A stretch of 40,872 nt of DNA, taken from the NCBI GenBank assembly GCA_002350845.1, contig DEFL01000022.1:1-40872 (forward strand), written 5' to 3'. The notes beneath the pieces are model-generated. The model made no database searches, had not been told where the DNA came from, and worked only from the letters and a program-made list of their open reading frames with translations. The position numbers were made by a program, and so were the translations under genes. This document shows, one piece after another, positions 16,723 through 25,753 of the stretch; the stretch's first letter is position 1, and every line of letters starts with the position of its first letter. This stretch comes from Christensenella sp. UBA2853 (GTDB lineage: Bacteria; Bacillota; Clostridia; Christensenellales; Aristaeellaceae).

Positions 16723-18479
16723 AACGCTCGCTCCTCAGGCGTTTTCTGGACGCCGACCTGCGCACCAAGTATCTGGCCGCGGTGCTCCTCCTCCTCATTG
16801 CCACCGTCCTCTCCTCGAGCTACCTCCTCTCCCGGAACGTCCAGTCCTCCTACCAGGTGGCGTACCAGGATGCCATGAGCGACATGACCGATATCTACGA
16901 CCAGGTCAGCCGCTTTGAAAGGCGCATGACGCACCTGAGCACGATTGTGCAGAACAACGAAACTGCCCTGGACCTGCTCCGGGATATCCAGAACCTGGAC
17001 CTCCAGTCCTTTGAACCCGTGCGGCAGAAGATCACCCCGATCCTCTTTTCCCTGCTCGACGGGTCCGGGGATTACGACTGCCGGCTCTATGTCCGGGCCA
17101 AAAATGACTTCATCGACTCGACCGCCCGGATCCTGCTCCTCCCGGATCCTTCAAAGGAAAGCTGGGTGCAGAGCGCCATGCAGGGCTGGGGCTGGCGCAG
17201 TTTCTATTCCCCGCGTGAGCTGGGCGCCGGTTCCCCTGCCCTCCTCGCCCCTGTGCGCGATGCGGAGCATGTGCAGGACCTGATCGGGCTTCTGCGCATT
17301 GACATCTCCCCGGATGCGCTCCGCCACATGATGACCCCGGTGCGCTCGGGCAGCTGCGTCTCTCTGTATCTGGAAACGCCCGGCGGGGACATTGTGGCGC
17401 AGAGCGGCCACCCGCTCGCATCCACGGAGTATCTCTCCGGCCTTTCCGAATCCGAGTGGAGCGGCTTCCAGGCGGGCCTTCTGCACGAGACAGCCGGGAA
17501 AAATGAAGCGCTCCTCTATCAGCGGCTCCCTGTCTCCGGCTGGATGATGGTCATGGTCTTCCACCGAAACCTCCTGCTCCGGCAGATCTGGTCGGAACAG
17601 ACCGGCGTGGTGCTCTTCAGCGTCGCCCTGATCCTCGCCGGCGTCCTCATCGCCCTGCCCATTCTCTGGCACGCCGTCAAGCGCATCCGCCGCTTTCATG
17701 CCCATGTGCAGCGCTACAGTGCGGACTCCATGAAAGCCATTCCTCCCCGCCTCGAGCCCCTCGCGCATGACGAAATCGGCTCCCTCATTGAGGCGCACAA
17801 TGCCCTGCTGGATCATATCCAGCAGCTGATGAAGGAAAAAAGCCAGCAGGAAGAGGAAATGCGGCGTCTGGAGATCTTTGCCCTGCAGGCGCAGATCAAG
17901 CCGCACTTTCTCTACAATACCCTCGAAGCCATCGGGTGGATGGCCCGGCTGCATATGCCGGACAAGGTCGACAGCACCATCCACAGCCTGACCGCGTTCT
18001 ACCGGCTGTGCCTGTCCAGCGGCCAGGACATCCTGAGCGTCGAAAAAGAGCTGGAAATCGTGCGCAATTATTTCGCGGTCGCCTGCATGCGCTATGAATC
18101 CCGGTATGAACTGAAGATCGATGTGGCGGATGAGGCCCTGGATGTGCTCCTCCCGAAGCTCACGCTGCAGCCGCTGGTGGAAAACGCGCTCATGCACGGT
18201 CTCCTTGAATCGGAGCAGGGTGCGGGCACCATCCGCATCTTTACCCGCCGCGCGGAGGACGGGCTTCTCGAACTGTGCATTGCCGACAGCGGCGCGCACT
18301 TCTCCCAGCAGGCCTGGACACGGATTTTCCGCCATCCCGAGTCCTTTGACGGGAACGGGTACGGGCTGAAAAATGTCGAGCGGCGTCTGTGCCTGTACTA
18401 CACAAGGGACAGCGTCATGCATCTGGACCTGAGCGATCCCGAATGGAGCGTCATTGTGATCCCCCTGCGCAGTGCCTGA
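16719..18479 (+). CDS. Sensor histidine kinase, YesM/LytS type
   Basis: A 586-residue membrane kinase. Membrane segments at about 18-38 and 296-316 enclose a sensor domain outside the cell (about 40-290). A HAMP-like linker and coiled coil follow (about 317-385). The phosphoacceptor is His396 in QAQIKPHFLYNTLEAI. The ATP-binding domain has an N box with Asn489 (QPLVENALMHG) and a G2 box GNGYGLKNVERRL (545-557). The G1 box reads DSGAHF (523-528) instead of the usual DNGxG, a noticeable divergence. The GTG start overlaps the regulator stop (GTGTGA) behind AAAGGAGG, so the two are co-translated. It presumably senses an extracellular sugar or binding-protein state. Confidence 0.94.
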   Translation: MKRSLLRRFLDADLRTKYLAAVLLLLIATVLSSSYLLSRNVQSSYQVAYQDAMSDMTDIYDQVSRFERRMTHLSTIVQNNETALDLLRDIQNLDLQSFEPVRQKITPILFSLLDGSGDYDCRLYVRAKNDFIDSTARILLLPDPSKESWVQSAMQGWGWRSFYSPRELGAGSPALLAPVRDAEHVQDLIGLLRIDISPDALRHMMTPVRSGSCVSLYLETPGGDIVAQSGHPLASTEYLSGLSESEWSGFQAGLLHETAGKNEALLYQRLPVSGWMMVMVFHRNLLLRQIWSEQTGVVLFSVALILAGVLIALPILWHAVKRIRRFHAHVQRYSADSMKAIPPRLEPLAHDEIGSLIEAHNALLDHIQQLMKEKSQQEEEMRRLEIFALQAQIKPHFLYNTLEAIGWMARLHMPDKVDSTIHSLTAFYRLCLSSGQDILSVEKELEIVRNYFAVACMRYESRYELKIDVADEALDVLLPKLTLQPLVENALMHGLLESEQGAGTIRIFTRRAEDGLLELCIADSGAHFSQQAWTRIFRHPESFDGNGYGLKNVERRLCLYYTRDSVMHLDLSDPEWSVIVIPLRSA

Positions 18480-18487
18480 AACAAATG

Positions 18488-18511
18488 AACCCCCGCGCCG
18501 CGGGGGTTCTT
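18488..18511. terminator. Intrinsic terminator between convergent kinase and carboxylesterase genes
   Basis: AACCCCCGC (18488-18496), loop GCC, GCGGGGGTT (18500-18508). Uridine runs are short and broken on both sides (TTCTT rightward; TTCATTTGTTT leftward), but the stem is strong and the location between two convergent stops fits. Confidence 0.75.
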
Positions 18512-18518
18512 GCATTCC

Positions 18519-20132
18519 TTATTTACTCTGGGGACCGAAGGAGCTGGACGGCTCCTTTTTCTTTTGCAGGAAGACCGGGAGCACGCGGCCCTTGGGGGCA
18601 GCGTCCAGGAACGCGGCATCATGGTCGATGCGCTCTCCGCTCTCCGGCGCATAGATCATGGTCGGGCACGCATCCCCCGTCACCGGATGCCACAGAGGGT
18701 GTCCCGGATGATTGGGATCGCCCTTTTCCGCAAACGCGGCCCACGCCCCGCTCATCTCCTCCTGCAGTTTTTCCGTCACGCCCGGGATATATGAGGGTTC
18801 GAGGTACTGCGCGTTATGGAAAACATACGGGATCTCCGCATTGTGCCAGGCGAGGGTCCCGTCATTGAAGGGAGATTCGAGGTCAAAGAGATACACAAAC
18901 GTCGCGCTGCCGCCCTCGCCTGCGCGCTGCTTTGCGAGGCGGACCGTGGCTCTTCTCACAAAGGTATCCGCAAACAGTGCGTCCGCAGGCGTCCTGCCCG
19001 GGTAGGCTTCTTCAAACGCAGCAGCCATCTTTTCTGTCGCATCGCCGAACTTTTCCTTCAGATGATGCATCGCTTCCTCCCGGGTCCAGGCATTCTTGAG
19101 CCCGTTGCCGGCGGGGGTATCGAAATTGCTGGTGAACTCCGCAAACACGGTGCCCATCATGACGGGAATGTGCAGCGTTTCCTTCCGGAAGCCTGTTTCA
19201 AAGGGATAGCCGACATAATAGATTCCATCCGGAACCGGGGCCCACATGAAACGCTCGCCCGTCTCCTCGTTGAGGCGGATATTTGCGCGGTCCGCCGCAA
19301 CGGAGAGCTGCGCATAGGGCATGTCTTCCAGTTCCGAAACACGGGAGGCATCCAGACCCAGCTCTTCCAGCAGCATTTCAGTCAGGCGCTTGTTCTTTTC
19401 CCGCACGCGGGCGGCCGGGCCCGGGTCCATGACGCCGCTCTGGATGACAGCGCGGTGGTACAGACCATCCGCCGCGGGCATCTGCAGGAGCGTGGTGACC
19501 TTGCCGCCGCCCCCGGACTGGCCGAAGATCGTCACATTGTCCGGATCCCCGCCGAAAGCGGCAATATTCTGTTTCACCCATTTCAGTGCTTCAACAATGT
19601 CCGCCATGCCGACGTTCCCTGAGAGCGCGTACTCTTCGCCGTATGCGGACAGGTCCAGATAGCCCAGCACATTCAGGCGGTGGTTGAGCGTGACCACGAC
19701 CACATTCTTCGCTTTGGACAGCTCTTCCCCGTCATACGCATAGTGCTCAATCCCGGAGCCTGTGGCATACCCGCCGCCATGGAGCCACACCATGACCGGA
19801 CGCTTTGCGTTCTCATCCAGGCTCTGCGTCCAGACGTTCAGGTACTGGCAGTCCTCATGCTGGGGATAGAAGACATGCGGCACGGTAAACTGGTCATGCG
19901 GGACCGGCGTTGTGATTTCCGGGCAGACAAACCCGTAGATGATGGCATCCCGGACGCCTTCCCACGCCTCTTCCGCTTCCGGCATATGGAAGCGCCGTGC
20001 GTGCGCATACCGGATGCCCCGGAAAATGTACGCATCCTCCGTTTTCACGCCCCGGAGCTGTCCCAGCGGCGTATGCGCGATGGGCTCGTGGTGATTGCAG
20101 ATCACCTGCTGATGCAGTTTTTTGATGAACAT
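18519..20132 (-). CDS. Type B carboxylesterase
   Basis: A 537-residue esterase of the carboxylesterase/cholinesterase fold, usual length. Oxyanion segment VWLHGGGY (115-122), HRLNVLGYL (151-159), nucleophile Ser206 in GQSGGGG, candidate acid Glu332 (TVFAEF) and His430 (AWHNAEIPYVF). No signal peptide, so it acts in the cytoplasm. The start at 20132 has GGAGG five bases upstream; ATG at 20144 overlaps that site. It is a single gene, convergent with the kinase, and its upstream region carries the same element as the transport operon, so it probably belongs to that regulon and removes ester groups from the imported compound. Real substrates of this family are hard to predict. Confidence 0.93.
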   Translation of the reverse strand: MFIKKLHQQVICNHHEPIAHTPLGQLRGVKTEDAYIFRGIRYAHARRFHMPEAEEAWEGVRDAIIYGFVCPEITTPVPHDQFTVPHVFYPQHEDCQYLNVWTQSLDENAKRPVMVWLHGGGYATGSGIEHYAYDGEELSKAKNVVVVTLNHRLNVLGYLDLSAYGEEYALSGNVGMADIVEALKWVKQNIAAFGGDPDNVTIFGQSGGGGKVTTLLQMPAADGLYHRAVIQSGVMDPGPAARVREKNKRLTEMLLEELGLDASRVSELEDMPYAQLSVAADRANIRLNEETGERFMWAPVPDGIYYVGYPFETGFRKETLHIPVMMGTVFAEFTSNFDTPAGNGLKNAWTREEAMHHLKEKFGDATEKMAAAFEEAYPGRTPADALFADTFVRRATVRLAKQRAGEGGSATFVYLFDLESPFNDGTLAWHNAEIPYVFHNAQYLEPSYIPGVTEKLQEEMSGAWAAFAEKGDPNHPGHPLWHPVTGDACPTMIYAPESGERIDHDAAFLDAAPKGRVLPVFLQKKKEPSSSFGPQSK

Positions 20133-20168
20133 AACGACCTCCACAGCTAAATATTTCTGTTTTTTTCC

Positions 20169-20228
20169 ATTCTATCATCCGCCCGGAGAAAAGAAAAAAG
20201 GAAAAAACCAAGAATTCGGCGACATTTT
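20169..20228 (-). promoter_or_regulatory. Predicted promoter and shared regulatory element of the carboxylesterase gene
   Basis: On the minus strand TAGAAT (20169-20174) is 26 bases downstream of a 28-bp element (20201-20228) containing CCGAATTCTTGGTTTTTTC. About 23 of 28 bases match the element at 15810-15837, with an uninterrupted 14-base core ATTCTTGGTTTTTT, and the distance to the -10 box is identical. Confidence 0.6.
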
Positions 20229-20261
20229 CAGCCAGATGATGTGAAAGCCCGTTTGCATCAT

Positions 20262-20302
20262 AAAAAACACCTCCCTCACCTGCACTCTGCAGGGAAGGAG
20301 GT
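20262..20302 (-). terminator. Intrinsic terminator of the large leucine-rich-repeat gene
   Basis: On the minus strand ACCTCC (20302-20297) and TGCAGG-type inner stem (20284-20279 with 20293-20288) form a bulged hairpin closing with GGAGGT, followed by G and six T (20267-20262). Confidence 0.8.
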
Positions 20303-20315
20303 ATCTTTGATTCCT

Positions 20316-23300
20316 TTATGGTTCCTGGCAGGCGATGCCATGCTCCCCGGCCCACTGTGCCGCATAGCTTCCTGCCGGCGCAATCACCCGGATTCCTGTA
20401 CCGCTGAAAGCATTGTCCGCGATCGAAGTGACACTCGCTGGGATCGCAAGCACACAGCCTTCTCCCAGCCCGGCAAACGCCTCCGCTTCGATGGTCGTCA
20501 CAGAAGCAGGAAGCGTGAGCGTACGCTCCGGCAAGGCAAGGAAACGAACCGTCACACCGGAAGGCAGTGCGTCTTCGCCCAGAGTGACCGCCTGCCATTG
20601 TATTTCACTGCCGTCAAAGGAAACGTCCGTCAGCGCACTGCAGCCGCCAAACGCAGCCGCTTCGATCTCCCGCACATATCTCGGAATCCGGATCTGATGC
20701 AGGGAGGTACACTCCCAGAATGCCCCGTTTTCAATGGCAGTGACGGTCCACGGAATCACCACATGCTCCAGTTTTGAGCACCCGGCAAACAGATACGCGC
20801 TGACTGCGGTCAGATGAGGGGGCAGTGTGATACCTGTCAGTTCCGTGCAGTCGGTGAACACCTGCCCCTCCAGTGTCGTGATGGATTCCGGCAATGTCAC
20901 CTGTCTAAGCGCAGTGCCTGCAAATGCACTGTTTCCAATGCTCTTCAGGCTCTGCGGGAGTTCGATTGACACGATCGGGCATTCCCTGAACGCTGACGCA
21001 CCGATCCGGGTAACGCCTTCCGGAATCGTGACCTGCGCCAGGCTGCTGCACAGTTCAAACATGCGGTCCTCGATCACGGTCACCTGTTCAGGAATCGTCA
21101 TGCTCGTCAAAGCGGCGCAAAGGTAGAAAGCGCTGTTCCCGATCTCTGTCACACTGTCCGGAAGCGTCAGCGAAGACAGCGCAATACACCCGCTGAATGC
21201 ATGCTCACCGATCGTGGTGAGTCCCGATGGCAGATCAAGTGCTGTCAGGCAGCCGCAGTCAAGAAATGCAGACTGGCCGATCCATGTGACCGAATCCGGA
21301 AGCGTGATCTCTTCAGCATAGCATCCGGCAAAAGCGGCTTCCCCGATACCGGTGATTCCGTCCCCCACAATGACAGACCGGATGGAGTCCGCATAGGCGT
21401 GCCATGGAACCTCACTCCCCGCTCTGCTGTCCGGGATCCCCCCTGAACCGGTGATCCGCAGCAGACCCTGGCCAGTCAGCGACCAGATCAGGTTTTCACC
21501 GCATCTGCCCCCGGTAATGATTTCTTCCGTACAGTGAAGCGAGGCTTCCGTAAGGTATCGATTTCCGGGCGCTTTAGAGACATTCATTTCCCACATCACC
21601 GCCGTGCCGTTGTAATACACATCTCTCAGAGCACTGCAGAATTGGAATGCATTTGTTTCGAAGGTTGTGAAGGTGAACGGAACGGTGATGCTGGTCAGAT
21701 TTGTACACCCGCTGAATGCTTCCGTCCTGGCGCTGAGCACACCGGACGGGAGCACAAGACTGGTCAGATTCGTGTTGCCAAACAGTGCACGTTCTGCGAT
21801 GATCTCAACCCCCTGCGGGATCGTCACATCCGTTTTCCCGGGCGGGCAGCACACCAGCCACGTTCCGTCCATACTGTACAGGACGCCGCTGTGCGATCTG
21901 TAATACGGATTGTCAGAGGACACATTCACGCTGACAAGACTGAGAAGGTCATTGACAGCATCCGGTCCATAGATCTGCTCTGCGCTGATCCAGGAGGCCC
22001 CTGCACCAAAAGTGATATGGGAAAGCGCACTGCAGCCTCCGAAAAGATAGGAGCCAACCTGTGTCACGCTGTCCGGGAAGGTGAACGCGCTGAGTGCACT
22101 GCAGCCATGAAACGCCTCATCGCCAATCGACAGGAGGGTCTCCGGAAAGCTGAGCGTCTGCAGACAGGTGCACCCGCTGAAAGCATATGAACCAATACGG
22201 GTCACGGTATCCGCCATGGAAACTGCGGTCAGCTGTGTGCACCCGGCAAAAACAGCATCCCCAACCGCTGTGATGCCGCTTTCGATCACAGCCTGCGTGA
22301 CCGGCATATCCGCCCAAAGGCTGACTCCGTTCCACATATCCGGTATGGTCCCGACACCTTTGATCCGCAGCAGTCCCTCAGTATCGAGCGTCCAGCTCAC
22401 ATTGTCTTCCAGCGTACCGCTGCTGACAACAGAGGGCATATAGTGAAGCTGCGCACTGCGCAGTTCTTCATTCCCCGCACCTGCAGAAAGGGTCTGCCAC
22501 TGAGCTGCACTCCCGGAGAAATAAACATCGGTCAGGCCTGAGCAGAGAGCGAATGCATCATCAGCCATCTGATTCAGGCTTCCCGGAAGCTTCACGCGCT
22601 CAAGGTCGCTGCAATTGCGGAACGCCGAGCTGCCAATTCGGGTGACGCCCTCCGGCACTGCGATTTCCGTGAGGCCTGAGCAGCCTTCAAAAACATGGTC
22701 GGCGATTTCCGTCACATTCCACGGAATCGTGATCTGTGTAAGACCCGTGCAGCCTGCAAAGGCATGATCCCCTACGCTGCTCACACTCCATGGGAGTGAA
22801 AAGTCCACAAGGTCTTCGCAGCCTTCAAAGGCATGGCTGCCGATGCTTTCCACAGGACCTGAGGCAGAAAGGGCAGTCAGATTCACACAGCCCCGGAAGG
22901 CATAGTCTCCGATCGAAGTGACGCCTTCCCCGATGGCAGCGCTGTGAATATCCTCCCGATGTGCGAGCCAGGCATCCTGAGATGCATATTCAAAATCGCT
23001 CATATCGCCGCTGCCAGTGATGTCCAGACCGCCCCGGTTATTGATGGACCAGCTGAGGCCGCCCCAGCTGCCGCTGGATACCGTCACCAGTATTTCTTCA
23101 AACGCTATTCCGCTGGCCAGTGCACAGGCTTCCGCCTCGGTGCCGGCAACGCCGCAGATCACAAGATCGTCCCGGCACCCGTCAAAGGCCCCGCTGCCGA
23201 TGCTGCTTACGCTTGCAGGCACGGTAATTCTGCGCAGATTGCTGCAACCCGAAAACGCTTCTCCTGCGATGGTCGTCACGCCGGACGGAACCGTTATGTA

Positions 23301-25523
23301 GTTCACGCTGTGACAGGAACGAAATGCTCCGGGACCGATCTCCGTCATCGTGGCCGGGAACTCCATCCATCCTTTGCCGCAGGGGCACTGGATAAGACAG
23401 GTCTGCTCCTTGTTGTAAAGCATGCCGCTCACGGCAGAAAATGAAGGATTCGTGGCGGGTACAATAAAGTTTGAAAACCGCAGGCATCCAAAGAAAGGTT
23501 CCTCACCAAGGGTTGTCAGGTTTTCCGGGAATATGATGGATCCCTGCAGGCCGCTGTCTGCAAAAGCATAGCTGCCGATGGCTTCAAGGGATGCAGGAAA
23601 CGAGAGCCTGCTCAGCGCAGCACAATGATCAAATGCATGGTCACGTATGCGTGTCAGGTGCTGCGGCAAAGAAACCGATGTCATGGCACTGCATTGTGAA
23701 AAGGCCCACGTACCGATATCCGTCAGGCTTCCAGGCAGAAAAACTTCTGTCAGTTGCGTACATTCCTCAAATGCATGATTCCCGATCCCGGTAATGCCGC
23801 CCCCGACGCTGATTTTCAGAATATCACCGGCCAGAGACCGCCAGGCTTCAGTAGAAGCACTGTCAAAGTCATTCATGGCACCGCTTCCAGTGATCGACAG
23901 CAGGCCTTCCTCGTCCAGAGACCAGCTGAGGTTTCCCCATGTGCCCTGGGCAGCAACAGACGGAGGATTGATCTGGGCAAAAGTAATATGATTTGCATGG
24001 GCGTAGGTCTCTGCCGCAGAACCGGCCGCACCATGAATCACCAGATCTTCACTGCAGCTGGAAAATGCACCTGATCCAATTTGCGTCACACTCTCCGGAA
24101 TCGTGACGTCACTCAGGCTGGTGCAGCCAAAAAACATGCTGAGCGGAATACTTGTCATGCTGTCGGGCAGAACCACTGACGTGAGACTTGAACACTGGGA
24201 AAAAGCAGATTTGCCGACGCTCGTCACACTGCCCGGTATGGATACACTGGTGAGCTGCCTGCAGTTTGAGCATGCCGATATACTGATGGTCGTCACACTG
24301 TCCGGAATCATGATCTGTTTTGTACCAAAGCCTGCCCACAGCAGCGTCGTCCTGTCTTTGCTGTACAGTACACCGTCGATGGACTGATAGCTTGGGTGGG
24401 TGTCACTGACCTGAATGCATTCAAGGTTCGAACACCCAAGAAAAGCGCTGGACCTGATCTCCATCACACTGTCCGGGAAGACGATGTCGGTCAGTGCCGT
24501 GCAGTAGGTAAAGACGGCATTGCCGATGGCCGTAACACTCTCCGGAATCACCATGGTCGTCAGCGCAGTTTCTGAGAAAGCCCTGTCTCCAATAGACGTT
24601 ACAGTCTCCGGCAGCACCAGATCCGTCAGACTGCTGCACTGATAAAATGCAGACACTCCGATCCGGGTGACCCCGAAAGGAATCGCAGCATGTTTGAGTG
24701 CACTGCACTGATAAAACGCAGAGTTTCCAATTTCGGTAACCCCGGAAGGAATCGAAATGCTCTCGAGTGCCTGACATTTGGAAAATGCCAGTTCACCGAT
24801 GAATGCCACGCCAGAAGGAATCTGAACCTCCTCCAGGCTTGTACAGCCGCTGAACAGTTCGCTGCTGATTCCGGAAAGCCCCTCCGGCAGGATCACATGC
24901 CGAAGGTTTTTGCATTCCTTGAAAACGCTCGACTCAATGATGCTGACATTCCCGGGAACGCTGACAGACACAAGGCTTGTGCAGTTGTAAAATGCATAGG
25001 TTTCAATCCGGGTCAGATTCTGTGGCAGTGTAATCGCAGACAGGCTGGTACAGTCCTGGAACAGACTCCTGCTGACGACCGTTACATGCTGCGGCAGTGT
25101 GACAGATGTCAGGCTTCCACAGAGTCTGAAAGCTTCCCCGCCAATCTCCGTCACATTGTCTGAAATCTGGATGTTGCAAAGAGCCGAACATCCAAAGAAA
25201 GCCCTTCCTGCAATGGATGTCACCGAATCTGCCAGATCTACATCAGTCAGGCTGCTGCAGCCCAGAAACGCGGCATGCCCAACGCTTGTGACACCTTCAC
25301 TGACCTGAACGGTTTGAATGCTCTCCCTGTGCAGAAGCCATGCTTCGGTGCTTTCACTGGTAAAATCGGACATGGCACCATTTCCGGAAATGGTCAGAAG
25401 TCCTTCATCATTCAGGGTCCACATCAGGTCACCGCACGTGCCGCCCTCCGCGGCAAAGGCTGCCGGGCAGCACAAAAGCAGGGCTGCCAGGATGAAAATC
25501 AAAAGCCATTTTTTTCGGTTCAT
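20316..25523 (-). CDS. Giant secreted BspA-type leucine-rich-repeat protein
   Basis: A 1735-residue exported protein. The signal peptide (MNRKKW, hydrophobic core, AAFA/AEGG) ends near residue 24. The rest is BspA-like repeats of about 23 residues (pattern IG..AF..C..LT.V.LP.SVT) grouped in five modules. Each begins with a conserved block like WGNLSWSLDEEGLLSITGSG at roughly residues 30, 526, 818, 1036 and 1338. Modules 1 and 2 end in a cap like VIHGAAGSAAETYA, and the protein ends with IRVIAPAGSYAAQWAGEHGI. No LPXTG, SLH or transmembrane anchor is seen. BspA-like proteins bind host or microbial surfaces in known cases; that role here is inference. GAGGAG lies 12 bases before ATG 25523. Many short DNA repeats could allow recombination. 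Confidence 0.93.
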   Translation of the reverse strand: MNRKKWLLIFILAALLLCCPAAFAAEGGTCGDLMWTLNDEGLLTISGNGAMSDFTSESTEAWLLHRESIQTVQVSEGVTSVGHAAFLGCSSLTDVDLADSVTSIAGRAFFGCSALCNIQISDNVTEIGGEAFRLCGSLTSVTLPQHVTVVSRSLFQDCTSLSAITLPQNLTRIETYAFYNCTSLVSVSVPGNVSIIESSVFKECKNLRHVILPEGLSGISSELFSGCTSLEEVQIPSGVAFIGELAFSKCQALESISIPSGVTEIGNSAFYQCSALKHAAIPFGVTRIGVSAFYQCSSLTDLVLPETVTSIGDRAFSETALTTMVIPESVTAIGNAVFTYCTALTDIVFPDSVMEIRSSAFLGCSNLECIQVSDTHPSYQSIDGVLYSKDRTTLLWAGFGTKQIMIPDSVTTISISACSNCRQLTSVSIPGSVTSVGKSAFSQCSSLTSVVLPDSMTSIPLSMFFGCTSLSDVTIPESVTQIGSGAFSSCSEDLVIHGAAGSAAETYAHANHITFAQINPPSVAAQGTWGNLSWSLDEEGLLSITGSGAMNDFDSASTEAWRSLAGDILKISVGGGITGIGNHAFEECTQLTEVFLPGSLTDIGTWAFSQCSAMTSVSLPQHLTRIRDHAFDHCAALSRLSFPASLEAIGSYAFADSGLQGSIIFPENLTTLGEEPFFGCLRFSNFIVPATNPSFSAVSGMLYNKEQTCLIQCPCGKGWMEFPATMTEIGPGAFRSCHSVNYITVPSGVTTIAGEAFSGCSNLRRITVPASVSSIGSGAFDGCRDDLVICGVAGTEAEACALASGIAFEEILVTVSSGSWGGLSWSINNRGGLDITGSGDMSDFEYASQDAWLAHREDIHSAAIGEGVTSIGDYAFRGCVNLTALSASGPVESIGSHAFEGCEDLVDFSLPWSVSSVGDHAFAGCTGLTQITIPWNVTEIADHVFEGCSGLTEIAVPEGVTRIGSSAFRNCSDLERVKLPGSLNQMADDAFALCSGLTDVYFSGSAAQWQTLSAGAGNEELRSAQLHYMPSVVSSGTLEDNVSWTLDTEGLLRIKGVGTIPDMWNGVSLWADMPVTQAVIESGITAVGDAVFAGCTQLTAVSMADTVTRIGSYAFSGCTCLQTLSFPETLLSIGDEAFHGCSALSAFTFPDSVTQVGSYLFGGCSALSHITFGAGASWISAEQIYGPDAVNDLLSLVSVNVSSDNPYYRSHSGVLYSMDGTWLVCCPPGKTDVTIPQGVEIIAERALFGNTNLTSLVLPSGVLSARTEAFSGCTNLTSITVPFTFTTFETNAFQFCSALRDVYYNGTAVMWEMNVSKAPGNRYLTEASLHCTEEIITGGRCGENLIWSLTGQGLLRITGSGGIPDSRAGSEVPWHAYADSIRSVIVGDGITGIGEAAFAGCYAEEITLPDSVTWIGQSAFLDCGCLTALDLPSGLTTIGEHAFSGCIALSSLTLPDSVTEIGNSAFYLCAALTSMTIPEQVTVIEDRMFELCSSLAQVTIPEGVTRIGASAFRECPIVSIELPQSLKSIGNSAFAGTALRQVTLPESITTLEGQVFTDCTELTGITLPPHLTAVSAYLFAGCSKLEHVVIPWTVTAIENGAFWECTSLHQIRIPRYVREIEAAAFGGCSALTDVSFDGSEIQWQAVTLGEDALPSGVTVRFLALPERTLTLPASVTTIEAEAFAGLGEGCVLAIPASVTSIADNAFSGTGIRVIAPAGSYAAQWAGEHGIACQEP

Positions 25524-25622
25524 TGTATCGTTAAACTCCTCTTCAAGACCTGTCCTGCATGCCTGTCGTTTTCCGGTTCTGAAAGCCGGAAGAGTCCCAT
25601 CATGGACTATCATACTGATACA

Positions 25623-25651
25623 ATCATACAGATAATTGCTTCTGTTTTCAA
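25623..25651 (-). promoter_or_regulatory. Predicted sigma-70-type promoter of the leucine-rich-repeat gene
   Basis: On the minus strand TTGAAA (25651-25646), 17-bp spacer, TATGAT (25628-25623). The transcript would start near 25616 and carry a leader of about 93 bases. Confidence 0.6.
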
Positions 25652-25686
25652 GAGACTTCCGGTCTGTCAGGCTGTTATGGAAAGAG

Positions 25687-25732
25687 AAAAGGCACCGGCC
25701 GCCCGGTTTCCCCGGTCGGTCAGTGCCTTTTT
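25687..25732 (-). terminator. Intrinsic terminator of the phosphohexomutase gene
   Basis: AAAAGGCAC (25687-25695) pairs with GTGCCTTTT (25723-25731), with further CCGG pairing inside. The minus strand carries the T run after the stem; the plus strand also ends in TTTTT. Confidence 0.8.
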
Positions 25733-25753
25733 ATGCATTATGGGTTCAGCAGC

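Noticed and set aside
17151..18515. Minus-strand frame of 454 residues opposite the sensor kinase
   Set aside because: Shadow of the kinase, whose His, N and G2 boxes are on the plus strand.
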